DNA of 64,000 bases from Bacteroidaceae bacterium. Its GTDB lineage: Bacteria > Bacteroidota > Bacteroidia > Bacteroidales > Barnesiellaceae_A. Of this stretch, positions 38,037 to 47,781 are shown piece by piece. The translations under genes and the position numbers were made by a program. The notes beneath the pieces are model-generated. The model was not told the origin of the DNA and did not search any database. It saw only the letters and a program-made list of their open reading frames with translations. How positions within the stretch are numbered: the first letter of the stretch is position 1; each line of letters opens with the position of its first letter. Location: assembly GCA_017410245.1 (NCBI GenBank), contig JAFQRE010000042.1, forward strand, positions 1-64,000, read 5' to 3'.

Positions 38037-41009
38037 ATGGACGCATTCCTCTATAATCTTGCCCGACATTTCTATAACCACGAGAGAGGTAACCTTTCGC
38101 AGATAGCTTTTGTATTTCCCAATCGGCGTAGTGGCAAATTTTTTCAAAAGTATCTCTCGCAAGTAGCCAATGGCAAGTCGCTATTTTCTCCGTCTGTTAT
38201 TACTATCAATACGCTACTTACCGAGTTGTCGCAGTTGCAACCTGTCGATAAGATAGAGTTGCTCTTTGTGCTATATGAGGAGTATTGTCGCTTGCGCCAG
38301 AGCGATGAGCCCTTCGATAAATTTGTATTCTGGGGCGAAATATTGGCCGGTGACTTTGACGATATAGATAAATACATGGTCGATGCCGATAAGCTCTTTG
38401 CCAACATCAAGGACCTCAAAGATTTAGACCAGTTGTATCTCTCGCCCGAGCAGATAGCTATTATTCAGCAATTTTGGGATACCTTCATACGACTCGATGA
38501 TGATAGCAACAAGAAGGTCGAGTTCAACTCATTGTGGAATATCCTCACCGACTTGTATAATAGTGTTCGCAATCGTCTCATCAGCAAGGGTGTAGGATAT
38601 GAGGGTGTCATATTCCGCGCCGCAGCCGAAACGGCATTGTCGGGTCGTATGCCCCGACTTGAGGAGATGCGAGCTACCTACAAGTGCAATCGCATTGTCT
38701 TTGTAGGGTTCAATGCTATTACTCCGGCCGAGCGTTGTGTGATGCAGTATTTCCGCGATAGTAAAGTTGGTGACTTCTATTGGGACTACAATGCACCCAC
38801 CTTGCAGTATGAAGATGAGAACAGAGCCAACTTTTTCATCAAGCAAAATCTGAAAGAATTTCCATCGCGGTATGATATTGACAACGAGCATATTATAACC
38901 TCTGTACCTGAGATGACAGTAATACCTGTAGCCTCGGGTATAGGTCAGGTGAAACAGGCCGGTGAGATATTGCAGACATTGGTGAAAGAGAAGATTGTCG
39001 ATGCCACCAATGCCATAGATACGGCCGTTGTATTGCCCGACGAGGAGTTGCTCATGCCCATGATATATTCTATCCCCAGTGAATATACCGACATCAACAT
39101 CACAATGGGATATTCGCTGCACTATACCTCATTGGCCTCGTTTTTTGAAACTATATCGCACATGCAGCGACGAGTGAGATATGTGCAAGGTAAGGCCCTC
39201 TTCTATCATGTCGAGGTTGTTACCATACTCAACCATCGCATTGTACGACAATGTGTCGATAATGCCGTCTTGGATAGAATTGTTGCTACGATGACTACTC
39301 ACAATATGGCCTATGTCGATACCGACTTCATGGCGCGTGAGGAGCAACCACTATTGCAAGCTATATTTACCCCCATCACCGACAACGATGCCGGTAGCTA
39401 TGTAGAGAATTTGTTGAGTTGCATACTCGACAATATGCCCGATACAGCTGCACCCGATGAAGATGGCAAGACTACAGTTGCTATGCTCGAGCGCGAATAT
39501 ACCTATCACTACTATAATGTAGTGTCGCGCCTCAATGATGTGGTGGCTCAATACAACTCGGTAGCCATGAATGCAACTACCTATTTCTTGTTGTTGGGCA
39601 AACTGTCACTTTCAATACCCTTTGTGGGTGAGCCTCTGTCGGGACTGCAGGTGATGGGTGTGTTGGAGACTCGTGTACTCGACTTCGACAACATCATCGT
39701 ATTGTCGATGAACGAAGGTGTATTTCCCAAGAAGAGGAACACCGGTAGCTTGATACCCTACAACCTGCGCCGTGGATTTGGTATGGCCACTACCGAGCAT
39801 CAAGATAGTATTTATGCCTACTATTTCTATCGCATGATAGCTCGTGCCAAGCGTGTATATATGTTATACGACAGCCGTACAGATGGACTCAATAGGGGCG
39901 AGATGAGTCGTTTTATATACCAATTGAAGTATCACTATTCGCATTTGCTTTCCAATCATATCGATGTGTACAGTGTGCATCATAGCGTACAGGTAGATAA
40001 ACCTCCTGTTATCTCTATTGCCAAGACCGATGGTGTAGCCCAACGTTTGTGCTCGTTCCTTCGTGATGGCAGTGGCAATGCACGAGCCTTATCGGCAAGT
40101 AGCCTTAAGACCTATCTCAATTGTCCGCTGCAATTCTATCTGACGCATGTCGAGGGCATGAGTGTTGAAGATGAGATAACCGAAAACGTAGATAGTAGCG
40201 CGTTTGGTACTATCTACCACAATGTCATGGCCGGTATATATAATGACCTGTGCCAAAAATATGGTACAACGAATGGCGATAATCGCTTGGTTGCCAATAT
40301 TACCGAAACGATACTTCGTGAGGTATTGGCCGATGAAGATAGCATCATGGAGCGTATCGAGTATGAGTTTAATCGCACGTTCTATCATGCCGACAAGCGG
40401 GTGCGTGCTCCAAAACTTACCGGCAAAAACTACATCATAGGTCGCACAGTGCTTTCCTATGTAAAAAGGACTCTCCAATACGATTGTGAGAACTTTGCTC
40501 CCTTTATCTACTATGCGTCGGAGGAGCGACTCGATGGTGAGTTGTATCTGCCATTGTCAAATGGTAATGCGGTGCGTTTCAAAGCCTTTATTGACCGTAT
40601 GGATTATAGAACCGATAAACTGCGTATTATCGACTACAAGACTGGGTCGGACCAATTGTCGGTGTCATCTATGGAAGAGCTTTTCGATCCGCAATTTACC
40701 AAAAATCACGGAGCCATATTGCAGGTACTGCTCTATTGCAAATTGTATCTTGCCAAGTATCCCCATAGTAACGTGCCTCTGCAACCCCTCATATACAAGG
40801 TGCGACAAGCATTCTCCGATTTTGTGCCCGACCTGAAGATAGGGGGTGTGAAGATAGCAAGTTATGACGATGTGAAAGATAGGTACGAGGAGTTGCTCAC
40901 TGCTCTGCTCGACGAGATTTTCAATCTTGAAATACCCTTCGAGCAAACTCAAGTGCTGGAGCATTGTAAATATTGTAACTTTAAGACAATATGCAAGCGC
41001 AAAGAGTAG
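38037..41009 (+). CDS. AddB-like PD-(D/E)XK nuclease
   Basis: 990 residues. The N-terminal helicase-like part contains FVFPNRRSGKFFQKYL (AddB-type degenerate Walker A). The C-terminal RecB-like nuclease has LRIIDYKTG (D..DYK) near residue 860, and the last cysteines (HCKYCNFKTICKR) with an upstream Cys in YLNCPLQFYL look like the iron-sulfur clasp of AddB. It would process DNA ends in homologous repair. An AddA partner is normally next to it; none lies in the window. Confidence 0.88.
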   Translation: MDAFLYNLARHFYNHERGNLSQIAFVFPNRRSGKFFQKYLSQVANGKSLFSPSVITINTLLTELSQLQPVDKIELLFVLYEEYCRLRQSDEPFDKFVFWGEILAGDFDDIDKYMVDADKLFANIKDLKDLDQLYLSPEQIAIIQQFWDTFIRLDDDSNKKVEFNSLWNILTDLYNSVRNRLISKGVGYEGVIFRAAAETALSGRMPRLEEMRATYKCNRIVFVGFNAITPAERCVMQYFRDSKVGDFYWDYNAPTLQYEDENRANFFIKQNLKEFPSRYDIDNEHIITSVPEMTVIPVASGIGQVKQAGEILQTLVKEKIVDATNAIDTAVVLPDEELLMPMIYSIPSEYTDINITMGYSLHYTSLASFFETISHMQRRVRYVQGKALFYHVEVVTILNHRIVRQCVDNAVLDRIVATMTTHNMAYVDTDFMAREEQPLLQAIFTPITDNDAGSYVENLLSCILDNMPDTAAPDEDGKTTVAMLEREYTYHYYNVVSRLNDVVAQYNSVAMNATTYFLLLGKLSLSIPFVGEPLSGLQVMGVLETRVLDFDNIIVLSMNEGVFPKKRNTGSLIPYNLRRGFGMATTEHQDSIYAYYFYRMIARAKRVYMLYDSRTDGLNRGEMSRFIYQLKYHYSHLLSNHIDVYSVHHSVQVDKPPVISIAKTDGVAQRLCSFLRDGSGNARALSASSLKTYLNCPLQFYLTHVEGMSVEDEITENVDSSAFGTIYHNVMAGIYNDLCQKYGTTNGDNRLVANITETILREVLADEDSIMERIEYEFNRTFYHADKRVRAPKLTGKNYIIGRTVLSYVKRTLQYDCENFAPFIYYASEERLDGELYLPLSNGNAVRFKAFIDRMDYRTDKLRIIDYKTGSDQLSVSSMEELFDPQFTKNHGAILQVLLYCKLYLAKYPHSNVPLQPLIYKVRQAFSDFVPDLKIGGVKIASYDDVKDRYEELLTALLDEIFNLEIPFEQTQVLEHCKYCNFKTICKRKE

Positions 41010-41104
41010 TTGCGTTAAAGCACCATTTCAACGCCTTGTTTCAACTATTGCAGTCTGATAAAATCAACGGCAATAAGATTAATAACCCCACAAATATAGA
41101 ATAA

Positions 41105-41146
41105 CGAGGGTGAGCCGGTTTTTCATTTAGGCTCACCCTCGTCATT
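41105..41146. terminator. Bidirectional terminator
   Basis: CGAGGGTGAGCC (41105-41116) pairs with 41130-41141. TCATTTTAT follows on the plus strand and there are A-rich bases before it, so it can serve both convergent genes. Confidence 0.85.
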
Positions 41147-41164
41147 TTATTCTGATAGTTTCTG

Positions 41165-43225
41165 TTACTTCTTGTTGAGTGTGGGATAGGCAATGCGGGT
41201 GTGGTAGATAGTCATCAGTTTGTCGATGAAGGTCTCTTTGATAGTCTCCACATCGCGGAAGCTGAGCGGGGTCTCTTTGAGTAGTCCTTCGCTTATCTGA
41301 GCATCTATAATGCGATTGACAAGTTGCGAGATACTCTCACGATTGTACTCCTTGAGGCTGCGCGAAGCCGCTTCTACGGCATCGGCCATCATCATTATAC
41401 CGGTCTCTTTGCTTTGGGGGTTGTGACCGGGGTAGGTAAACTTCTCTTCATCTACTACCTCATCGGGGTGTTGGTTGCAGTAGGTGTTATAGAAGTATTT
41501 GGCCTTGCCATGACCATGGTGTGTGGCAATGAACTCCTGTACCTGTCGTGGCAGACCATACTTTTGCGCCATCTTCAATCCTTCATCGACGTGCGATATG
41601 ATGATACGGGCACTCTCCATGAGGTCGAGGTTTTTGTGCGGGCTGTCGGCTCCCGATTGGTTCTCGGTGAAGAACGATGGGTTGCTTAGCTTACCTATGT
41701 CGTGATAGAGTGCGCCGGTACGCACCAATTGGGCATTGCCTCGCACGTGATGGGCTGCGGCCGCTGCCAGATTGGATACTTGCATGGCGTGCTGGAATGT
41801 GCCGGGAGCTTCCTCCGATAGTTTCTGCAACAAGGGCGAGTTGATGTCGGACAACTCAACGAGTGTTACCGATGAGAGGAAACCAAACAATCGCTCAAAG
41901 ACGTATATGAGCAGATATGAGAACAATAGTATAATACTATTGATAGCCAGATTGATAATCATTGTGAGCGAAACCATCTTGATGTCGCCCTCGGTAAAGA
42001 GGGTATAGCCGGCATATGAGATGGCATAGACGGCAAATACGATGAGCGTGCAACGGAATAGTTGTGAGCGTTTCGATAGGTTGTTGAGACTGTCGATAAC
42101 TGCCATGCCGGCTACCATCTGCAAGAAGATAAACAACATGGGGTCGTTTGCCGCAAATGAGCATATAATGGTAGTGATAAGGTGCACATACATGGCTGTA
42201 CGCGAGTCGAAGAAGGTAACTATGACAATGGGTACGATGGTAAGGGGCACAAGAAATACGGTGTGAAATCCCTTGGTAGATGCGACAAACGTAGCTATAG
42301 ATACCATTACGGTGAGGAGCATAATGAGTGTAACGGCTCGGTTATTGCCCCACATACGACGACGGAAGAATGCAAGGAAGAGATACAAGAATGCAAGAAT
42401 GCAACCAAACACAATAACCTGTCCGGCCAGTGTGTAGTGCTGATGGTGTGCGCTCTGAGTGTTGTTCTTGGCGAGCATTATCTCGTAAGAGGTGAGTATG
42501 CGATATATCTCGGGGGTGATTATTTCTCCTCTATCTACAATGCGTTCGCCGGCTTGTACAAGACCGTCCGACAACGATATCTTTTGCAGATACTCGTCAC
42601 GCACCTTGCCGGTCATTATGCTGTCGTACTCGATGTTGGCTACCAAATAGTTGTTGATGTTGCAACTCTGCAAGATGTGGCGATGGTATGTGCCCGAGAA
42701 CTGATTTAGCAACTCCTCATAGGCCGTTTTGGGTGTATAGAAATCATTGATATTGCGGTTTTTGGCTACATTCTCCTCGAGTAGGCGTATGTCGGCGGCG
42801 TTGTTGTTGCGCAGCATATTTTGTGCCTCGGGCGATACGATACCACAATTGTAGATGTTCTGCAGGGCATCTATGATGTGCTTGTGGTTGGTGCTATTGA
42901 TATTGAGCTCTTTGTTTTGTTTTATTTCATTGTCGAAGCCTTGCACCATCTCGCCGGCCAATGCTTTGTTGGCTACAAATATGGGGCGTAGGTCGCGCAT
43001 GATGCTGTCGCGCTCGGCCTGTAGGCGTGCCTCATCTTTGTAGATGGGTATGTCGAAAGGCGCAGTGAGGAGGCTGTATGCCCAGGGTCGTCCTTCTTGA
43101 AAGATGTATTGTTTCTCGCCCTGTCGGGGGAAGAAATATGCCAATAAAACTACAGCAATGACAAAAAGTAGCGAGCGTACGAGCCATTGGCTTATCTTGT
43201 TGTTGCTTTCGTTCTGAATTTTCAT
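41165..43225 (-). CDS. 7TM-HD phosphohydrolase, PgpH-like c-di-AMP phosphodiesterase
   Basis: 686 residues. One N-terminal membrane helix and a large extracytoplasmic domain (about 45-265) are followed by a seven-helix membrane block (about 270-470) and a C-terminal HD domain with TGALYHDIGKL (HD pair), HVDEG and HHGHGK motifs. This is the architecture of PgpH, which hydrolyses c-di-AMP. It is the natural counterpart of CdaA at 19563. It follows relA/spoT by 21 bp on the same strand. Confidence 0.9.
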   Translation of the reverse strand: MKIQNESNNKISQWLVRSLLFVIAVVLLAYFFPRQGEKQYIFQEGRPWAYSLLTAPFDIPIYKDEARLQAERDSIMRDLRPIFVANKALAGEMVQGFDNEIKQNKELNINSTNHKHIIDALQNIYNCGIVSPEAQNMLRNNNAADIRLLEENVAKNRNINDFYTPKTAYEELLNQFSGTYHRHILQSCNINNYLVANIEYDSIMTGKVRDEYLQKISLSDGLVQAGERIVDRGEIITPEIYRILTSYEIMLAKNNTQSAHHQHYTLAGQVIVFGCILAFLYLFLAFFRRRMWGNNRAVTLIMLLTVMVSIATFVASTKGFHTVFLVPLTIVPIVIVTFFDSRTAMYVHLITTIICSFAANDPMLFIFLQMVAGMAVIDSLNNLSKRSQLFRCTLIVFAVYAISYAGYTLFTEGDIKMVSLTMIINLAINSIILLFSYLLIYVFERLFGFLSSVTLVELSDINSPLLQKLSEEAPGTFQHAMQVSNLAAAAAHHVRGNAQLVRTGALYHDIGKLSNPSFFTENQSGADSPHKNLDLMESARIIISHVDEGLKMAQKYGLPRQVQEFIATHHGHGKAKYFYNTYCNQHPDEVVDEEKFTYPGHNPQSKETGIMMMADAVEAASRSLKEYNRESISQLVNRIIDAQISEGLLKETPLSFRDVETIKETFIDKLMTIYHTRIAYPTLNKK

Positions 43226-43246
43226 GGTGATGCCTGTTTATGGTTA

Positions 43247-45490
43247 TTAATTCTTTATGCGTACAGCTTTTTGCAACCCTTTTATTTTCCTGAGTTGAGT
43301 GCAAAGTTGCTCTACAATCGTTACGTCATGAGCAAAGATATTGATTTTTCCCACAAAAATACCTTGTTCGGCCGATATATTGAGCGAACGCATATTTATT
43401 TTCAGTTCGTGTGTAATGAGCTGCGTGATGTCGTTGAGCATTCCCAAACGATCGATACCCCTTATCTCTATGGTTACAGGGAATGCCTCTGTATTGTCGG
43501 CTTGCCACATGGTATTGACAATGCGTGAGCCGTAGGTCGATTTTATTTTCATCGCCTCATGACACTCTTGCTTGTGTACGACAACGGTGTGGGTATGGGG
43601 CTCTATTATGCCCAATACATCGTCGCCGGGTATGGGGTGACAGCAAGTTGCAATGGTGTAGTTGGGTACGCCATTGACTTTGCGCAAGATGTAGGTCTGC
43701 TTGCGGTCGATACTCTTGATGTCGTCGGTGCTTTGTCCCGAAGATGACTCCTGAGGCCTTACAAGTCCCAACGTGAGGTATTGCATGAGCTTGTTGTTAT
43801 TGTTGCGCTCAAAAATCTTCTTCAAGTGGCTGTTGTCGAGGGTGATGCCTCCACTACCCAATTTGTAGAAAAACTCGTCGGGGTTTTTAAATCCGAGTCG
43901 TGCCAAGGCACGATTGACAATCTCGTTGGTAGGCTCCTTGCCATGCTCTATGAGGAAGTCGTTGAAAGTCTTTTCGCCAAGGGCTATTACTTGCCGTCGG
44001 TCTTTGCGCAAGGCTGCTGCAAGACGCGATTTTGCTACCGAGGTAGTCACGTGTTCTACCCACTCGGCTTTGGGGGCTTGCGACTTGGAGGTGAGTATCT
44101 CCACTTGGTCGCCACTATGTAGTTGTTGTGTCAGCGGTACAAGTTTATGATTTATCTTGGCTGCTATACAATGGTAGCCAAGGTCGCTGTGCAGTGTGAA
44201 AGCCAAGTCGAGGACAGTGGCATTCTTGGGTAGTGTGATGAGGTCGCCTTTGGGGGTAAAGACAAATATCTCGTTGCTGTAGAGGTTCATCTTGATGCTC
44301 GACAGCATATCCATAGCATCGGGCGATGGGTTGTCGAGAGCATTTTTGATGTTTTCTATCCAGCCATTCAACTCGCCATCTTCGGCCTTGTCACCGGTCT
44401 TGTACTTCCAGTGTGCTGCCAAACCGCGCTCGGCTATATCTTCCATCTTCTGCGAACGTATCTGCACCTCTACCCAGTTGCCATCGGGACCCATGACGGT
44501 GACGTGCAAGGCGCGGTAGCCGTTGGGCTTGGGGGTCGATAGCCAGTTGCGGGTACGGTCGGGGTGGGGGTGATATATTTGGGTGATGATGTTGTAGATT
44601 GACCAACATATATCATCTTCATCTCTATCCTCGGGACACTGAAAGACGATGCGCACAGCATATAGGTCATACACCTCCTCGAAGGGTATGTTCTTGGCTT
44701 GCATCTTTTTCCATATCGAATATACCGACTTGACACGAGCCTTCATCGTGTACTCATATCCTTTCTGCAACAGACGCTCCTTGATGGGTGTGGCAAAGTG
44801 GCTGTATAGTTCGTGACGATTGCCTTCGCTCTCGGCTATCTTGAGGTTTATCTTCTCGTATGAGTCGGGGTGCTCAAACTTGAAACTTAGGTCTTCTAAC
44901 TCCGATTTGATGGCATATAAACCCAACCTGTGTGCAAGCGGAGCATAGATGTAGGCCGTTTCGCCGGCTATCTTAAATCGCTTGGCAGGTGCCATAGAGT
45001 CGAGGGTGCGCATGTTGTGTAGGCGGTCGGCTATCTTGATGATAATGACACGTATATCTTCCGACATTGTGAGCAACAACTTGCGGAAGTTCTCGGTTTG
45101 CAACGAAATGTGGTCGGCTACCACTCCGCCCGAAATCTTAGTTAGGCCTTCGACAATAGATGCTATCTTGGGGCCAAAAAGATTTTCTATATCTTCAACC
45201 GTATAGTCGGTGTCCTCTACCACATCGTGTAGCAATGCTGCACAAATAGAGGTGGAACCAAGTCCTATCTCTTGGCTCACAATGCGTGCAACGGCAATGG
45301 GGTGAAGGATATATGGCTCGCCCGAGCGACGGCGCACACCCTTATGAGCCTCACGGGCAAATGTGTAGGCTCGTTTTATTATATCTATCTTTTTGCGATG
45401 GTTCGATCGTAAATAACCCTCCAGCAGGTCTTGAAAAGCGCTCTCTACGATTTGGTCATCGTCTGTTTTATGTTCATCTATATTGTTCAT
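43247..45490 (-). CDS. Bifunctional (p)ppGpp synthetase/hydrolase, RelA/SpoT family
   Basis: About 747 residues. Order: HD hydrolase (HPIAVARI, LLHDVVEDTDYT near residue 80; intact HDxxED), synthetase (about 230-350, with the YRALHVTVMGPDG nucleotide-binding region), TGS domain (ITLPKNATVLDLAFTLHSDLG near 405), and a C-terminal ACT domain (about 670-745). Both catalytic halves look intact, so it should make and degrade the stringent-response alarmone. The Met at 45490 gives a normal N-terminus; 45517 adds nine residues. Putative -7 box at 45515-45522. Confidence 0.94.
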   Translation of the reverse strand: MNNIDEHKTDDDQIVESAFQDLLEGYLRSNHRKKIDIIKRAYTFAREAHKGVRRRSGEPYILHPIAVARIVSQEIGLGSTSICAALLHDVVEDTDYTVEDIENLFGPKIASIVEGLTKISGGVVADHISLQTENFRKLLLTMSEDIRVIIIKIADRLHNMRTLDSMAPAKRFKIAGETAYIYAPLAHRLGLYAIKSELEDLSFKFEHPDSYEKINLKIAESEGNRHELYSHFATPIKERLLQKGYEYTMKARVKSVYSIWKKMQAKNIPFEEVYDLYAVRIVFQCPEDRDEDDICWSIYNIITQIYHPHPDRTRNWLSTPKPNGYRALHVTVMGPDGNWVEVQIRSQKMEDIAERGLAAHWKYKTGDKAEDGELNGWIENIKNALDNPSPDAMDMLSSIKMNLYSNEIFVFTPKGDLITLPKNATVLDLAFTLHSDLGYHCIAAKINHKLVPLTQQLHSGDQVEILTSKSQAPKAEWVEHVTTSVAKSRLAAALRKDRRQVIALGEKTFNDFLIEHGKEPTNEIVNRALARLGFKNPDEFFYKLGSGGITLDNSHLKKIFERNNNNKLMQYLTLGLVRPQESSSGQSTDDIKSIDRKQTYILRKVNGVPNYTIATCCHPIPGDDVLGIIEPHTHTVVVHKQECHEAMKIKSTYGSRIVNTMWQADNTEAFPVTIEIRGIDRLGMLNDITQLITHELKINMRSLNISAEQGIFVGKINIFAHDVTIVEQLCTQLRKIKGLQKAVRIKN

Positions 45491-45514
45491 GTGTATCGAT
45501 ACGATTTTAACAAG

Positions 45515-45522
45515 CAAATATA
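45515..45522 (-). promoter_or_regulatory. -7 box of the relA/spoT operon
   Basis: TATATTTG on the minus strand, 24 bp before the start codon at 45490. The -33 box is not obvious. Confidence 0.45.
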
Positions 45523-45600
45523 CAATAAATAATTTGAGTTCTCTATACCATAGAGAATAAATATAATCGACTTTATATCATTCGTTATGCATGCAATAGT

Positions 45601-45645
45601 ACAACAGCCTGTATAGTAGCATGATGCAACTGTTCAGGCTGTTGT
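45601..45645 (-). terminator. Hairpin after the YgiQ gene
   Basis: ACAACAGCCTG (45601-45611) pairs perfectly with 45635-45645. It lies between ygiQ and relA/spoT on the minus strand and probably ends the ygiQ message; no strong T-run. Confidence 0.55.
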
Positions 45646-45679
45646 CGTTTGTATCGTTGATATAGGTTATAGATGCTTG

Positions 45680-47584
45680 TTATTTCTTCCTCTTTTTGTT
45701 GTTGCGAGGGGGCAATGCCGACTCGCGACGTGGAGCGTTATTGCGCATGGGCGTGAATGGTCGGTCGCCGTAGAGTTGGCGTATGAGATCGGCTCGGTGC
45801 ATGCGGGTGAGTGAGTTGCGTATGTCCTCTTCGCTCTCACGCTGATACCAGAAGAAGTACTTGCGTTGTCCCAACTTCTGCTCTTGGGTACGTGCCGTAA
45901 ACACCTTCTCGCCCGTATATGGGTCGATGCCGGTATAGTACATCTCGGTAGCGAGAGTCATGGGTGTAGGCGTGAAGTCTTGTACCTGCTCAAGGTGGAA
46001 GTTGAGGTATTTGGTAGTAACGGCGAGTTCGGCCATAGCCTCCTCGGTGCAGCCCGGGTGGCTCGATATGAAGTATGGAATGAGTTGTTGGCGCAGCCCT
46101 TCGCGCTTGTTTATCTTGTCGAAAAGCGACTTGAAATCGTGAAAAAGGCGGAACGATGGTTTGCGCATCTTCTGTAGCACTACATCGGACGTGTGCTCGG
46201 GAGCAACTTTGAGTCGGCCCGAAACGTGATGTGCTATCAACTCTTCGGCATAGAGTCTTCCGCTATCGGCAATGTCGGGATTGCGGTGGCGGTGCAGCAC
46301 CAAGTCGTAGCGTACACCACTACCCACGTGCGACTTCTTGATAGCCGGTAGCGCATCTACTTGCTCAAAGAGGTGCAGCAAGGGACGGTGGTCGGTGTTG
46401 AGGTTGGGGCAAACGGCCGGGAATAGACACGAGGGACGGCGGCAACGATGACAAGCTTCGCTCTTCTCGCCATGCATGCCATACATATTGGCCGATGGGC
46501 CTCCCAAGTCGCTTATATAGCCCTTGAAGTCGGGCATACTGGTTACGGCCTTCACCTCGCGCATGATAGACTGCTCGGAACGTGACGATATGAACTTGCC
46601 TTGATGGGCCGATATGGTGCAGAATGCACAACCACCAAAACAACCTCTGTGCAGACACACCGAGTGGCGTATCATCTCGTATGCCGGTATCGTCTTGCCT
46701 TTGTAGCGAGGGTGTGGCAGACGAGTATAGGGTAGGTCGAACGTAGCATCTACCTCCTCGGTAGTCATGGGAGGGTAGGGCGGATTGATGTGTACAGCTA
46801 TATCGCCACAACGTTGCCACAAATGTCGGGCTCGGAAGGCATTCGACTCCTCCTCAACAACCTTAAAGTTGGCAGCTTGTGTGCGCTTGCTACGCAAACA
46901 ATCCTCATGCGAGGCGAGTATGGCGTGCTCTTCGCCCTCCTCTGGCATGGCACTCAGCGGCTCAACGACAACCGTTTGCGGTATGTCGTGCATCGTCTGT
47001 ATCGTCTCGCCGGTATCGAGCCGGCGGGCTATTTCGCGAATAGAACGTTCGCCCATGCCATATACCATCATATCGGCACCACACTCGGTGATGATAGAGG
47101 GGCGCAACTTGTCTTGCCAATAGTCGTAGTGAGTGACACGTCGCAACGAAGCCTCAATGCCACCTACCACCACCGGCACATCGGGGAATAGCTCCTTGAG
47201 AATGCGACTGTAAACAATAGTAGGATAGTCGGGACGCATACCGTGACGGCCATCGGGCGTGTAAGCATCGTCGCTACGCAAGCGTTTGTTGGCAGTGTAG
47301 TGGTTTACCATCGAGTCCATAGCTCCGGCCGATAGCGCAAAGAACAACCGAGGACGACCCAACTTGCGGAAGTCGCGCAGGTCATCGCGCCAGTTGGGTT
47401 GAGGAACAATAGCCACCTTGTAACCCTCGGCCTCCAATACGCGCCCTATGACAGCCGCACCAAACGAAGGGTGATCGACATAGGCATCGCCCGAGAAGAA
47501 AACAACATCAACCTCGTCCCACCCGCGCAGCTCCATCTCCTTGCGCGATGTTGGCAACCAATCTTGTAACTGATACTCTTGCAT
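45680..47584 (-). CDS. YgiQ-family radical SAM protein
   Basis: 634 residues. An N-terminal B12-binding-like region is followed by the radical SAM core with a CxxxCxxC cluster in GCFGGCAFC (about residue 320) that holds a 4Fe-4S cluster and splits S-adenosylmethionine. A C-terminal extension is rich in Lys/Arg (ending NNKKRKK). The reaction of YgiQ proteins is not settled. The gene is preceded by a dyad-plus-22 promoter shared almost base for base with the PAS gene 22 kb away. Confidence 0.92.
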   Translation of the reverse strand: MQEYQLQDWLPTSRKEMELRGWDEVDVVFFSGDAYVDHPSFGAAVIGRVLEAEGYKVAIVPQPNWRDDLRDFRKLGRPRLFFALSAGAMDSMVNHYTANKRLRSDDAYTPDGRHGMRPDYPTIVYSRILKELFPDVPVVVGGIEASLRRVTHYDYWQDKLRPSIITECGADMMVYGMGERSIREIARRLDTGETIQTMHDIPQTVVVEPLSAMPEEGEEHAILASHEDCLRSKRTQAANFKVVEEESNAFRARHLWQRCGDIAVHINPPYPPMTTEEVDATFDLPYTRLPHPRYKGKTIPAYEMIRHSVCLHRGCFGGCAFCTISAHQGKFISSRSEQSIMREVKAVTSMPDFKGYISDLGGPSANMYGMHGEKSEACHRCRRPSCLFPAVCPNLNTDHRPLLHLFEQVDALPAIKKSHVGSGVRYDLVLHRHRNPDIADSGRLYAEELIAHHVSGRLKVAPEHTSDVVLQKMRKPSFRLFHDFKSLFDKINKREGLRQQLIPYFISSHPGCTEEAMAELAVTTKYLNFHLEQVQDFTPTPMTLATEMYYTGIDPYTGEKVFTARTQEQKLGQRKYFFWYQRESEEDIRNSLTRMHRADLIRQLYGDRPFTPMRNNAPRRESALPPRNNKKRKK

Positions 47585-47610
47585 AACGAAATACTATCTT
47601 TTAGAGATTA

Positions 47611-47652
47611 CAAAGATAGCAAGAAACGAGCGAGAAATATGAAGTTTACTTC
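47611..47652 (-). promoter_or_regulatory. ygiQ promoter, dyad-plus-22 type
   Basis: On the minus strand GAAGTAAACTTC (47641-47652), 22 bp, then TATCTTTG (47611-47618). A 39-bp block around it is identical to the promoter at 25098-25139. A second dyad, GAGGTAAACCTC (47685-47696), lies 44 bp further upstream. Confidence 0.7.
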
Positions 47653-47715
47653 AATATTTTTCACAGCGAGTGCACACAATCTTCGAGGTTTACCTCAAAG
47701 ATGCACAAGAAACGA

Positions 47716-47755
47716 GAGGCCGACTATAGTCCTTACGGACTTTTTAGTCAGCCTC
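47716..47755 (-). terminator. Hairpin downstream of the tRNA-Ser fragment
   Basis: Arms 47716-47726 and 47745-47755 pair with one mismatch, enclosing a smaller AGTCC/GGACT hairpin. It is probably the original terminator of the tRNA-Ser gene. Confidence 0.6.
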
Positions 47756-47781
47756 ATTCTTTCTTATGATAACTTAAGAAG

